Part shown: positions 34,483 through 43,429 of the stretch, in pieces
Position numbering within the stretch: the stretch's first letter is position 1
How the letters are laid out: each line of letters opens with the position of its first letter
Assembly (NCBI RefSeq): GCF_004104355.1
Contig: NZ_RJLM01000001.1
Coordinates: 1,220,711-1,284,710, forward strand
Origin: Photobacterium chitinilyticum
Lineage (GTDB): Bacteria > Pseudomonadota > Gammaproteobacteria > Enterobacterales > Vibrionaceae
Length of the DNA: 64,000 nucleotides
Direction: 5' to 3'
The notes under the pieces: generated by a model
Seen by the model: only the letters and a program-made list of their open reading frames with translations
What the model was told of the DNA's origin: nothing
The model's database searches: none
Translations under genes and position numbers: made by a program

Positions 34483-35943
34483 ATGATAAAAACAATTCTG
34501 GTTGTAGGGGCCTCGGGGTATGTTGGAAGTCACCTGGTTCCTGAGCTTGCAAACAGCGGATACCAGATAAAAGCAACCGGTCGAAATCTCGACCTGCTAC
34601 AGAAGCGTGGATGGGATGCCATTCCCAACATCGAACTGATAGAGCTCGACTTAAATGTTCGCTCCAACCTAGATGAATTATTGCAAAATGTTGATGCGGT
34701 GTTCTTTTTGGTTCACGGAATGAATCACGGGCATGACTTTATTGATATTGAATTACATGCGGCCAGAACCTTCAGCCAGGCCCTCAAGCGAAGTACTGTG
34801 CAGCGTGTTATTTATCTCGGTGCGCTTCAGGCCAAACAAGGGAAATCCAAACACCTGGACGCCAGAAAGAAAACCGGGGAAATTCTGCGTGACAGTGGTA
34901 TTCCAACCACCGAGTTACGGGCCGGGATCATTGTCGGGCCGGGTTCAGCTGCGTTCGAGGTGATGCGGGACTTTGTCTACCATTTACCCGTTATTATCGC
35001 CCCTAAATGGGTGAAATCCTACAACTCCCCTATTGCGCTACGTAATTTGCTTCATTACCTGCTTGAACTACTCCACTTTAACCCTTGCCGACACCAGATC
35101 ATGGACGTTACCGGTCCTGAAACCATCACATATGAAACCCAAATGCGTAAACTGGGGGCCCACGCAGGGAAAAAAGTCCGCATCTTACCGCTTCCCTTGT
35201 TAACTCCATCGATGGCGGCCTACTGGCTAAAATTTATAACCTCGGTTCCTACCAATATTGCCCGTGCGCTCATAGGTGGGCTACGTTTTGATCTTGCTGC
35301 AAACGGCAGTGCTATTCAATCGCTGATCCCGCAATACCTGCTCACCTACGACGAAGCTGTCGAAGAGTGCCTCGGCCATGAAAGCGAAGTCGTACGCAAT
35401 GAAATCTGGGGCTTTGATCCAGATGCCCTAGCCCGCTGGCAAACAGGCTACGGCTATTACCCCAAGCACGCTGGCTACACGCTTAAAACTGATGCCACCT
35501 GCGAGCAGCTTTGGCGTCAAGTGCAGCTTGTCGGTGGCAAGGAAGGCTACTTTTTCGCTAATTACCTATGGCGAATACGTGAATGGATGGATTTTGCCAT
35601 CGGTGGCGACGCGCTCAAACGATACCGCCGTGATCCCGACAAGCTTCAACTTGGTGATAAGGTTGATTCATGGAAAGTGATAAAGATTGTACCCAATCGC
35701 TTTCTCTCCCTTTTGTTCGGAATGAAAGCGCCGGGGCTGGGTCGGCTTGAATTTACGATAGAAGACAAAGGGGAATACCGCGAAATAGACATTCGTGCCT
35801 GGTGGCATCCAGCGGGTTTCTCCGGCTTGCTCTATTGGTTTGCCATGATGCCCGCCCATCTGTTTATCTTCAAAGGCATGACTCATGCCTTGGTCAAGCG
35901 CTGTAAGGCAAAAGCGCAGGAAGGTAAATCGGTTACGCAATAA
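34483..35943 (+). CDS. ybjT: YbjT-like NAD(P)-binding oxidoreductase with DUF2867
   Basis: 486 residues. N-terminal atypical SDR/NmrA-like Rossmann domain (GASGYVGSHL at 8-17, then FFLVHGMNHGHDFIDIEL and TELRAGIIVGPGSAAFEVMR), and a C-terminal DUF2867 domain (KLQLGDKVDSWKVIKI, FGMKAPGLGRLEFTIEDKG, WWHPAGFSGLLYWFAMMPAH). It parallels E. coli YbjT closely along its whole length. No reaction has been established to my knowledge. GGGAG lies 11 bases before the ATG. Monocistronic as far as visible. Confidence 0.88.
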   Translation: MIKTILVVGASGYVGSHLVPELANSGYQIKATGRNLDLLQKRGWDAIPNIELIELDLNVRSNLDELLQNVDAVFFLVHGMNHGHDFIDIELHAARTFSQALKRSTVQRVIYLGALQAKQGKSKHLDARKKTGEILRDSGIPTTELRAGIIVGPGSAAFEVMRDFVYHLPVIIAPKWVKSYNSPIALRNLLHYLLELLHFNPCRHQIMDVTGPETITYETQMRKLGAHAGKKVRILPLPLLTPSMAAYWLKFITSVPTNIARALIGGLRFDLAANGSAIQSLIPQYLLTYDEAVEECLGHESEVVRNEIWGFDPDALARWQTGYGYYPKHAGYTLKTDATCEQLWRQVQLVGGKEGYFFANYLWRIREWMDFAIGGDALKRYRRDPDKLQLGDKVDSWKVIKIVPNRFLSLLFGMKAPGLGRLEFTIEDKGEYREIDIRAWWHPAGFSGLLYWFAMMPAHLFIFKGMTHALVKRCKAKAQEGKSVTQ

Positions 35944-36124
35944 GGTGTCGTTATCAAAGGAATTGAGCAATTGACCAGAATGCATGCTGATGATCCATAT
36001 TCACAGCCTATACCCGCATCACCATAGGCATTCATTGAACATTAGACTTATCATTGTGCTACTTCACAGGGCTCAAATACGCTAAGATGCTCGCCATTAT
36101 TTTAGCTAGAGCCTTTATTACCCA

Positions 36125-37417
36125 ATGACTACTGCCACAACGCCAGCCAGCTTCACTGAACTTGCCTTAATTCAACCTTTGTTAGCTCGACTAACAGAGC
36201 TGGAATACCAACAACCTACACCTATTCAAGCGCAAGTTATTCCAAGTGTGTTAGCAGGGCGAGACTTAATTGCAGGTGCAAATACAGGATCGGGTAAAAC
36301 GGCGGCTTTTGCACTGCCAATGTTGCAGGATCTTTTTACGCAAAAACACACAGATAATACCAAGGGCGGCAAAGGTAACTATGTTACTGGGCTTATTTTG
36401 GTGCCAACGCGTGAACTGGCTAAACAGGTTGCTGACAGCATTAAGTCATACGCAGTTCACTTTAACGGTGCAATTAAAACGGTGGCTGTTTTTGGTGGTG
36501 TATCTGCAAATACTCAAATGCTTGCACTACGTGGCGGCACCGATATTTTGGTTGCAACGCCAGGCCGATTACTCGATTTAATTTCAAGTAATGCGATTAA
36601 GCTAGATAAGGTAAAGACCTTAGTGCTTGATGAGGCCGATCGTATGTTAAGCCTTGGCTTTACTGAAGAGCTATCTGAACTGTTGGGTCAATTGCCAAAA
36701 CAGAAGCAGACGCTATTGTTTTCTGCGACGTTCCCTGAGCAAGTACAGGCTTTAACTCAAGAGCTGCTTAACGACCCCGTTGAAATACAACTACAAAGTG
36801 ATGATGCCAGCACCTTGGTACAGCGTGTTTTTAACGTAAATAAAGGCGAAAAAACAGCGGTGTTAGCGCATTTGATCAAACAGCATCAATGGCGACAAGC
36901 ACTTGTTTTCGTAAATGCCAAGAACAGCTGTGAGCACTTAGCCGATAAACTTTATAAGCGTGGCATTGAGGCCGAAGTGTTTCATGGTGATAAAGGCCAG
37001 GGCTATCGTACACGTATACTTGAAGCGTTTAAGTCGGGTGAGATTGATGTATTAATAGCAACGGATATCGCGGCCCGTGGTTTAGATATTGAAAAGTTGC
37101 CGGTGGTGATCAACTTTGATCTACCAAGAAGCCCATCAGACTACATGCACCGCATTGGCCGAAGTGGCCGTGCTGGTGAAGTTGGCCTAGCCCTATCGCT
37201 GATTGATTATGAAGATTTTCATCATTTCAAAGTTATCGAGAAGAAGAACAAAATCCGCCTTGAACGTGAACAGGTAGAAGGCTATGAACTCGATGAAACC
37301 ATTACCCAAGAGATGTTAGAGGCAAACAAGCCGATGGCAAAACCGGAAGGCACGGGTAAGAAAAAGCGTAAAAAGAAAGGACTTGGTAACTCTGATGTCT
37401 GGTTGAGAAATTCATAA
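36125..37417 (+). CDS. DEAD-box RNA helicase, RhlE-like
   Basis: 430 residues: Q motif (YQQPTPIQAQ), motif I GANTGSGKTA, motif II VLDEADRML, motif III LFSATFPEQ, motif IV region ALVFVNAK, and motifs V-VI IATDIAARGLDIEKL and HRIGRSGRAG. All catalytic motifs are intact. The Lys/Arg-rich tail (KKKRKKKGLGNSDVWLRNS) is an RNA-binding extension, as in RhlE-type and Vibrio DEAD-box paralogues. Likely acts in ribosome maturation or mRNA turnover at low temperature; the exact paralogue is not certain. No clear ribosome site before the ATG, and no operon partner except ywbE 100 bases downstream. Confidence 0.88.
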   Translation: MTTATTPASFTELALIQPLLARLTELEYQQPTPIQAQVIPSVLAGRDLIAGANTGSGKTAAFALPMLQDLFTQKHTDNTKGGKGNYVTGLILVPTRELAKQVADSIKSYAVHFNGAIKTVAVFGGVSANTQMLALRGGTDILVATPGRLLDLISSNAIKLDKVKTLVLDEADRMLSLGFTEELSELLGQLPKQKQTLLFSATFPEQVQALTQELLNDPVEIQLQSDDASTLVQRVFNVNKGEKTAVLAHLIKQHQWRQALVFVNAKNSCEHLADKLYKRGIEAEVFHGDKGQGYRTRILEAFKSGEIDVLIATDIAARGLDIEKLPVVINFDLPRSPSDYMHRIGRSGRAGEVGLALSLIDYEDFHHFKVIEKKNKIRLEREQVEGYELDETITQEMLEANKPMAKPEGTGKKKRKKKGLGNSDVWLRNS

Positions 37418-37518
37418 CCAAACAAGCAACGATATACCAATAAACATCGTGTCAGTTGATACTTGCTGACACGATATTAGTCACAATCAGCGATATACCG
37501 AATAATAAGGTAGAGAAA

Positions 37519-37710
37519 ATGAGTGGAACCATTCGAGCCAATATTCACCCTGGATTAGAAGTGAAAATTGTCCTTAAAAAAGATCAACGAAGCGGAACAC
37601 TAACCTCTGGTATTGTAAAAGACCTTTTAACGAAGTCTCCAAATCATCCTCACGGAATAAAAGTCCGCTTAGACAATGGTGATGTTGGTCGTGTAAAAGT
37701 GATCTGTTAA
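37519..37710 (+). CDS. YwbE-family protein (DUF2196)
   Basis: 63 residues from the ATG at 37519, preceded by GGTAGAGAAA. SGTIRANIHPGLEVKIVLKK followed by DQRSGTLTSGIVKDLLTKSP and HPHGIKVRLDNGDVGRVK is an almost textbook YwbE. The protein is small and basic, probably an SH3-like barrel; function unknown. A longer frame from 37456 would begin at TTG without a ribosome site. It may be co-transcribed with the upstream helicase gene. Confidence 0.9.
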   Translation: MSGTIRANIHPGLEVKIVLKKDQRSGTLTSGIVKDLLTKSPNHPHGIKVRLDNGDVGRVKVIC

Positions 37711-37772
37711 TCATTATTATCAAACGGCTACCACTTTCAAAATAGTGCCTACAGGTATAAATCGAAGAATCT

Positions 37773-37806
37773 CAAAACAACGACTACAAGTCGTTGTTGA
37801 GTTTAT
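37773..37806 (+). terminator. Terminator after ywbE
   Basis: Stem AACAACGACT/AGTCGTTGTT (37776-37785/37789-37798) with a 3-base loop, further strengthened by outer CTC/GAG, then TTTATT. Lies about 65 bases after the ywbE stop. Confidence 0.7.
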
Positions 37807-37868
37807 TCTGTCATTTCTGAACACAATCGCACTCAATTGTGGCTCTAATTCTCTCCTCTAATTAAATA

Positions 37869-37905
37869 AAAAACTCCCCGGCACGAAGTACCAGAGAGTT
37901 TTATT
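37869..37905 (-). terminator. Terminator after the BCCT transporter gene
   Basis: On the minus strand AAACTC...GGTAC pairs with GTGCC...GAGTTT (with G-U pairs) around a short loop at about 37903-37870, followed by TTTTTTA. Lies about 30 bases after the BCCT stop. Confidence 0.65.
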
Positions 37906-37934
37906 GTAAATCTAATTATTAACCTAACGACTAA

Positions 37935-39539
37935 CTAACGTGATTGGTTAGCCGATACCTGAAGTTTATCAACTTCCGTCAATAACCCTTTAAACAGGCT
38001 CACACTGCCCAACAGAAGAATAATCGTAAACGGCATTGCAGCAATAATAGTGATTGATTGCAGAGCTTGAATAGACTGAGTACCACCAATCCAGAGCATA
38101 ACCATTGCGATAGCACCAGAGATAACTGCCCAAACTACTTTCTGCTTAACTGGTACTTCTAACTTACCACCCGCGGTCATGCCATCAATTACGATAGAGC
38201 CCGAATCTAACGTTGTCACAAAGAAAACGATAATCAGTGCTACAGCAATAACGGATAGAACATCTCCGAACGGGTAAGCATCTAGCATATAGAATAAGCT
38301 GAGAGAGACATCCGCAATGCCTTGGTCAAGACCTAGTTTTCCTACTTTATCCATCACCTGTTCAATAGCAACACCACCGAAGATAGACATCCAAGCTGTT
38401 GTTACCAACGTCGGGATAAGCAATACGCAAAGAAGAAACTCGCGAACGGTTCGTCCTTTAGATATACGAGCTACAAACATACCAAAGAAAGGCGCATACG
38501 CTACCCACCATGCCCAATAGAACACAGTCCAACCGTGCAACCAAGTTGTATCATCACGGCCGGAGGTTTGGCTTAACGGAAGAATGTTTTTCACATACCC
38601 CGTCACTGCGGTAGCCAAAGAATCCAACACTGTAGTGAAATTCAAGACAGCAATAAGACCAAGGAATACAAACGCAATAACCATATTCAGATTACTTAGA
38701 AACTTAACACCGCCATCCATGCCGCGTATAACAGAAATAATTGCCAAACCCATAATCAATATGATAATGGACTGCTGAAGATAAATGTTATTTTCCATTC
38801 CGAATACATGGCTGATACCGCTAGCCGCTTGCGTTCCCCCTAAACCAAGAGAAGTCGCTAGGCCAAACAAAGTAACTAATACAGTTAATACGTCAATCAC
38901 GTCACCCACTTTTCCCCAAACGCGATCACCCAACAATGGGTAAAACACAGAGCGCATTGAGAGTGGTAACCCTTTATTGTAAACAAAGTAGGCAAGGCAA
39001 AGTGCGGTCATGCCATAGATAGCCCATGCATGTAAGCCCCAGTGGAAGACTGTTGCGCCTAATGCCAATTCACGACCAGCTTCTGTATAAGGTTCTGCAT
39101 TCAGTGGTGTCCCAAACCAGTTGGTAAAGAACGCCGTTGGCTCTGCAACACCCCAGAAAATGAGTCCGATACCCATACCTGCAGCGAATAGCATCGCAAT
39201 CCAAGACGCTTTGGAATAATCCGGAGTTGCGTGATCACCACCTAAGCGAATTTTACCTAAAGGTGAAAACGCTAAAATAATGGCAAAAACTAACAAGATG
39301 TTGGCTCCCCACATAAAGAGGAAGTCAAAATTTGACAGCACAGCACCCTTAATAGAATCAATAGCTGCTTTTGCATCTGCAGGCGGTAATGCGAGAAGGG
39401 TAACAATGAAGAGAATAGATAAGCCGACTGAGGCTACGAAAACTGTATTATGGACATCCATACCCCATTTACTGATGTTATCTTGACCAACTTGATAATC
39501 AGTAGAATCAATACTGTACTTTTTTGATTTAAAACTCAT
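37935..39539 (-). CDS. BCCT-family betaine/choline/carnitine transporter
   Basis: 534 residues with about twelve membrane helices. Signature segments: AAGMGIGLIFWGVAEP (helix 3 unwound Gly region), WGLHAWAIYG (helix 4), FYWAWWVAYAPFFGMFVARI (the BCCT aromatic box helix 8) and SKGRTVREF. It would import glycine betaine, choline or a related osmolyte, probably Na+-coupled; the MGMG-like glycines are AGMGIG, and I would not distinguish substrates. Marine Vibrionaceae carry several paralogues. No bet genes adjoin it. Transcribed alone, with a terminator downstream. Confidence 0.93.
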   Translation of the reverse strand: MSFKSKKYSIDSTDYQVGQDNISKWGMDVHNTVFVASVGLSILFIVTLLALPPADAKAAIDSIKGAVLSNFDFLFMWGANILLVFAIILAFSPLGKIRLGGDHATPDYSKASWIAMLFAAGMGIGLIFWGVAEPTAFFTNWFGTPLNAEPYTEAGRELALGATVFHWGLHAWAIYGMTALCLAYFVYNKGLPLSMRSVFYPLLGDRVWGKVGDVIDVLTVLVTLFGLATSLGLGGTQAASGISHVFGMENNIYLQQSIIILIMGLAIISVIRGMDGGVKFLSNLNMVIAFVFLGLIAVLNFTTVLDSLATAVTGYVKNILPLSQTSGRDDTTWLHGWTVFYWAWWVAYAPFFGMFVARISKGRTVREFLLCVLLIPTLVTTAWMSIFGGVAIEQVMDKVGKLGLDQGIADVSLSLFYMLDAYPFGDVLSVIAVALIIVFFVTTLDSGSIVIDGMTAGGKLEVPVKQKVVWAVISGAIAMVMLWIGGTQSIQALQSITIIAAMPFTIILLLGSVSLFKGLLTEVDKLQVSANQSR

Positions 39540-39907
39540 AAATTATGATGTTCACATATCCGAATAAACGAATATAAGGACCAACTCCATATCCAACTAC
39601 TACTTGATTGGCTAGCCGCACCATATAAACGAACATGATATAGGTGATTAATGGCTTTTGCTCAATCCCAAGCGGTGCATTCTAGCACAGAATGGGGATC
39701 CTGATTAGATGTTGGCCAGTTGCTTTAGGGTTTCTCTGTTTGCAAAAAAAGGGAAGACTATAGGGGATTGCGAAATCATGGGCTCCATAATCAAAATAAC
39801 TGACAGAAATATCTTTATGTTGTCGCTAGATCTGCAACCAATAAATTAAGCTGAAACCTATCCATGCTACTGCTATTCAGTCACCTCGAAAAGCTGTATT
39901 ACCATAT
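39540..39907. other. 368-bp spacer between BCCT gene and integrase remnant
   Basis: Contains the BCCT promoter region on its left side. No gene, RNA or strong repeat seen, only a weak 4-bp-arm hairpin near 39675-39688. Confidence 0.4.
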
Positions 39908-40171
39908 CTAGCAGTCGGTTTGTTCTGAAAGTCTCAGGGCGTCTTCAAACTCAACGCCAAGATAACAGATTGTGTTATCTAACTTCGAATGACCCAACAA
40001 TAGTTGCACTGCCCTGATATTCTTTGTCCTAGCATAGATTAATGTGGCTTTAGTGCGACGCATGGAATGCGGCCAATAATAATATGCATTCAACCCAAGT
40101 TTGCTTGCCCAATTTCTAATAATTGAACGATAAAACGAGTAGCTTATAGGTTGCCCCCTTTCGACGGGCAC
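39908..40171 (-). pseudogene. C-terminal remnant of a tyrosine-recombinase integrase
   Basis: 87 codons encoding the end of the catalytic domain: WPHSMRRTKATLIYARTKNI has the H-x-x-R pair, LLLGHSKLDNTICYLGVEFE the GH and nucleophile Tyr region. The reading frame upstream hits a TAA four codons before FLVPVERGQPIS, where the family would normally continue, so about the first two-thirds (catalytic Arg I, core-binding domain) are lost. It resembles the chromosomal integrase of Vibrionaceae islands. It can no longer act and marks an old insertion next to an AT-rich gene. Confidence 0.8.
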
Positions 40172-40519
40172 TAGGAAAAAGGTGTATTACATCGCCCCGC
40201 CAGCACACCTCTGGTAATGCAAACTGCTAGAGGTTATGCGTTTGAGTTGGATGGTAGATGATTGCTTTCGGGAATTAGCATTCATCATCAACCCTATTTG
40301 TTAAAATTGAGAATTTCAGAAAAAGTGAGTGTCCATGAAGTCTGCTGCCAATCAACCCAAACAGCTTCGGAACAATTTCTTATGAGATTTTTAATCTCTA
40401 AATCAGCTTTTTTGGATATAAAAATATGATTAGAAGTTCAACAAAAAAACGAGAATTGGCTCACAGATAAAATAATATGTAACTTGTAGCATCGTTGATT
40501 TATATCAAAATAGGTATTT
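40172..40519. other. 348-bp spacer between integrase remnant and lipoprotein gene
   Basis: AT-rich on the right, GC-richer on the left. It contains ACCTCT...AGAGGT (6-bp arms) at about 40207-40236. No gene found. Confidence 0.35.
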
Positions 40520-41308
40520 ATGAGAAACATAATCGCTTTAGCTTTACTACCTATGTTACTCACAGCTTGTCAATCAACAAGTGTAGCTGAAAAGGAATCC
40601 GCAAAGTCACTTCCCTCACTCAATGCTGCAATGATGACAGGAGCTGGCTTACAACTTTCAGCTTTGAAGTGTTTTGATACTGGTGTGGCATTAATTCAAG
40701 ATGAGATTGAAAAAGAGACGGGTGTTAGCTTTGCAACAGCATACAACTTAAAGTCTGATGGCTACATATTTGAAAGTATAGGTTGTGACTCTTTTAGTAC
40801 TTATAGTAGTAATGTAGCTAAGGCGCGAAAATTAGAATTTGCAAAAATAGATCAGGAGCGTGTTAAGGCAGAACAAAAAAAGACAAAAGAATTAGCTGAC
40901 AAAATCAACCGATTGAATAGTGTTGGAAAGGGTGATCTGAAAATTTGCTCATTAGGTTATAGTAACAAAACTCACGTTTACTATGACAACAGAAGAGATA
41001 AGCGGATATCACTGAGAACATATGATGAGTATATTGTTAATTCGGTTCATATGAATTTAAATAAATCCCAAGCTAGAAATTTTGTTACTGTCCTTAAAGA
41101 AGCTCAACAGAAAGCAAATGAAAACAGTGATATAGAATCATTGCAGCTCGGTAAGTTTGAAGCTGGAATTGGCTGGGTAATGCTTACATCTAAAAATGGG
41201 AGGTTGAGTGGTTTTTGGGGGAGTAAATACAGTGTCGATAGAGTTCTGCTTCCCTTGTACACTGATAAACTTGTCCCATGCATCGAAAAACTAATACCCT
41301 ACATCTAA
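40520..41308 (+). CDS. Putative lipoprotein, AT-rich, likely acquired
   Basis: 262 residues. Lipoprotein signal MRNIIALALLPMLLTAC with Cys17, then a soluble domain with a charged helix around residues 95-125 (RKLEFAKIDQERVKAEQKKT) that could form a coiled coil, and a mixed C-terminal part (DLKICSLGYSNKTHVYYD, then FEAGIGWVMLTSKNGRLSGF). Not recognised. The codons are clearly more AT-rich than its neighbours, and it lies beside an integrase remnant, both pointing to transfer. AGG lies 5 bases before the ATG. Probably attached to the inner face of the outer membrane. Confidence 0.7.
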   Translation: MRNIIALALLPMLLTACQSTSVAEKESAKSLPSLNAAMMTGAGLQLSALKCFDTGVALIQDEIEKETGVSFATAYNLKSDGYIFESIGCDSFSTYSSNVAKARKLEFAKIDQERVKAEQKKTKELADKINRLNSVGKGDLKICSLGYSNKTHVYYDNRRDKRISLRTYDEYIVNSVHMNLNKSQARNFVTVLKEAQQKANENSDIESLQLGKFEAGIGWVMLTSKNGRLSGFWGSKYSVDRVLLPLYTDKLVPCIEKLIPYI

Positions 41309-41341
41309 AGCACAGATATCAGTTAACCTCTAAGTTGAAAA

Positions 41342-41382
41342 TGGCAGGCGAAGAATAAACTCTGGTCGAGTATTGCCTGCCA
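41342..41382 (-). terminator. Long imperfect hairpin after the DUF2913-like gene
   Basis: 8-bp arms TGGCAGGC/GCCTGCCA close a 25-base interior that can pair further (AATA/TATT, CTC/GAG). It lies 29 bases beyond the DUF2913-like stop and continues on the minus strand into TTTTC; it may also end the plus-strand lipoprotein gene. Confidence 0.5.
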
Positions 41383-41411
41383 AAATGTCAGATCGTATGA
41401 GTCAGTACACG

Positions 41412-42062
41412 TTATGAAGCCGTCGGCAACTCAGGTAAGTGTGAACCACCATTGTGCGGATAAATAATGTACTCGCCGTGATACTTCACTTTCGACTTGT
41501 AGTCCGTGACTTTATACATTAACAAGCCTGCTTTATAGGCCGTATCGACAATGAACTGTGCATCACCACGAACGTATAGCGATATTGGCTTAATCACCTC
41601 ACCCTGCTCGGAGATCCCCTCCTGATATTGCTTCGAACATACCACCAGCGAAGCCTGACCGTCAGTATGGTGCGTTACTTTCCTGTTCACTTCATATTCT
41701 GTCGTCACTAGCCAATCAGCTTCTTCCAACAACGTATACAGTGACTGGATTTGCTCGCGAGTCGTTACACTAGCAACATCTTCGTTGCGGGGAATACCGG
41801 CAAACGTTTGATGAATATGTTCAAACTGCTGCTTCAGTTTGGCATTTTTACCCATACTACGGGCCTGCTGCTGCCAAGCCAGCAATGTTTTGGCCAAGCA
41901 GTGATCATAACGCTGTTGCTTTATAGCCTTGGTTACCCAGGCACTCAGAAAGTGTGTTTCACTCACCGGATTGTGAGGCGTCTTACCTGATTGCAGGGAT
42001 TCGCCCAAATCCTGAAGCCCGTCAGAGACCAATCTATAGATTTCTTGATAAAAGTTTGCCAT
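41412..42062 (-). CDS. DUF2913-like hypothetical protein
   Basis: 216 residues from the ATG at 42062, which is 8 bases after the MFS gene stop and is preceded by GGAACCAC; a longer frame reading back into the MFS gene has no support. SETHFLSAWVTKAIKQQRYD and VKYHGEYIIYPHNGGSHLPE look like DUF2913, a family of unknown function in Vibrionaceae; this match is from memory and not certain. Soluble, mixed alpha/beta, no signal peptide. Placement suggests co-transcription with the efflux gene. Confidence 0.65.
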   Translation of the reverse strand: MANFYQEIYRLVSDGLQDLGESLQSGKTPHNPVSETHFLSAWVTKAIKQQRYDHCLAKTLLAWQQQARSMGKNAKLKQQFEHIHQTFAGIPRNEDVASVTTREQIQSLYTLLEEADWLVTTEYEVNRKVTHHTDGQASLVVCSKQYQEGISEQGEVIKPISLYVRGDAQFIVDTAYKAGLLMYKVTDYKSKVKYHGEYIIYPHNGGSHLPELPTAS

Positions 42063-42070
42063 GTGGTTCC

Positions 42071-43261
42071 TTAAGCGTCTCGGGACATAAACCAATAAAA
42101 TCCAGCCGATAATACTGCACATGTCGCCATGGTCAATGCCATCGGCCAAACTGTTGCGTCTGGCATCATAGCAACCATACCGCCTACCACGGTTCCTGTC
42201 CCAAATCGCATCGTACCTGCCAGTGATGATGCCGTTCCCGCCATATGCGGGTACTTGGCCAACAAGCAAGCCATTGTGTTACTACCAATAATTGAAATGG
42301 TACCCACAAATAGCATGACAGGGACAACGACACCCCACAAGCCAAGCTGGAATAACTGGCCACAAACCAAACCAATACCGGCGATTAGCTGAATAATCAG
42401 GCCAAAACGCAGCATCCAGTGCGAGCCCATCTTTTTCACCATCCGGCCGTTAATACTGGTCATCAGGATCAAGCAAACAATATTGAGGCCAAACAGCAGA
42501 CCAAAGTGCTCTGTACTGACGTGGTACAGATCAATGTAGACAAACGATCCAACAGTAAGGAAGGTAAACATCCCGGCAAAAGAGAAACCACTACAAAAGA
42601 TCATGCCAACCGCTGCCGGTGTTGTGAGCATTCGGGCATAGTTTCTTAGCGTAGAGCCCAGATGAAACGGCAATCGCTTTTCGACAGGAAGCGTTTCAGG
42701 AATTTTCCCCAGCACAGCTACGATAACAATCGCGGCAAACAGAGCCAGCACCCAAAATATAGAACGCCAGCCAAACCAAATCGACAGATAGCCCCCAATC
42801 ATAGGAGCGGCAAGCGGAGCGATTGTCATTACCAGGGTGATAAACGACATGGTGCGGGCAAACTCTTCTCGCTCGAACATGTCTCTGACAAGAGCCTGAA
42901 TAATGACTGCGGCCGATGCACCAGCAAAACCCTGAGCGGCACGCACCCAGGTCAACTCGACAATACCTTGGCTTGTCGCACTGACACAGGCGGCGATGGC
43001 AAAAAGAATCACACCAATAATAAGTATCGGTTTACGGCCGTAACTATCGGCCAAGGGGCCATGTAATAACTGTCCGACAGCAAACCCTGCTGTATAGGCC
43101 GTCAGAGTTGTCTGTACTGCACTCGGAGAGACGGCCAAATCTCTTGCAATACTTGGCATTGCGGGGAGGTACATGTCTATTGCCAACGGGGTCAACGCAG
43201 CAATAGCGCCCAAAATAAGGATCAATTGCAAGCTCAGCTTTTCACTGTCTTGTGTCGTCAT
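42071..43261 (-). CDS. Bcr/CflA-family multidrug MFS transporter
   Basis: 396 residues, about twelve membrane helices. Motif TPLAIDMYLPAMPSIARDL at the first helix, LLHGPLADSYGRKPILIIG (motif A) and VRAAQGFAGASAAVIIQALV place it with Bcr/CflA drug:H+ antiporters. Start ATG with GAGAATTT upstream. It likely exports bicyclomycin-like or other drugs. DUF2913-like gene follows with an 8-base gap. Confidence 0.9.
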   Translation of the reverse strand: MTTQDSEKLSLQLILILGAIAALTPLAIDMYLPAMPSIARDLAVSPSAVQTTLTAYTAGFAVGQLLHGPLADSYGRKPILIIGVILFAIAACVSATSQGIVELTWVRAAQGFAGASAAVIIQALVRDMFEREEFARTMSFITLVMTIAPLAAPMIGGYLSIWFGWRSIFWVLALFAAIVIVAVLGKIPETLPVEKRLPFHLGSTLRNYARMLTTPAAVGMIFCSGFSFAGMFTFLTVGSFVYIDLYHVSTEHFGLLFGLNIVCLILMTSINGRMVKKMGSHWMLRFGLIIQLIAGIGLVCGQLFQLGLWGVVVPVMLFVGTISIIGSNTMACLLAKYPHMAGTASSLAGTMRFGTGTVVGGMVAMMPDATVWPMALTMATCAVLSAGFYWFMSRDA

Positions 43262-43387
43262 AAATTCTCAATACTGGAGGATCAAAAGGTAGCCGGATAT
43301 TGTACGATGAATTTGGGTATATAACTCTTTCCTAGTGGGAATTTATCTGTTTCTGTTTAACTGTGTTCTGATACCGAACTCCAAGAC

Positions 43388-43415
43388 ACAAAAAAGGGCG
43401 GATAAACCGCCCTAT
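43388..43415 (-). terminator. Terminator after rsuA
   Basis: 7-bp stem AGGGCGG/CCGCCCT with a 5-base loop (43395-43413), then TTTTTT on the minus strand, 15 bases after the rsuA stop. Confidence 0.85.
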
Positions 43416-43429
43416 CATCTATCTCTGTT

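Noticed and set aside
36006-36029. GCCTAT/ATAGGC hairpin after ybjT as terminator
   Set aside because: 12-base loop and no T run; may be chance.
40200-40260. attC-like appearance near the integrase remnant
   Set aside because: The GTTATGC stretch and 6-bp arms lack the RYYYAAC/GTTRRRY pairing of a true attC site.
42419-43066. Plus-strand frames inside the Bcr/CflA gene
   Set aside because: Lys/Arg/His-rich, lacking start signals; shadows of the transporter gene on the other strand.
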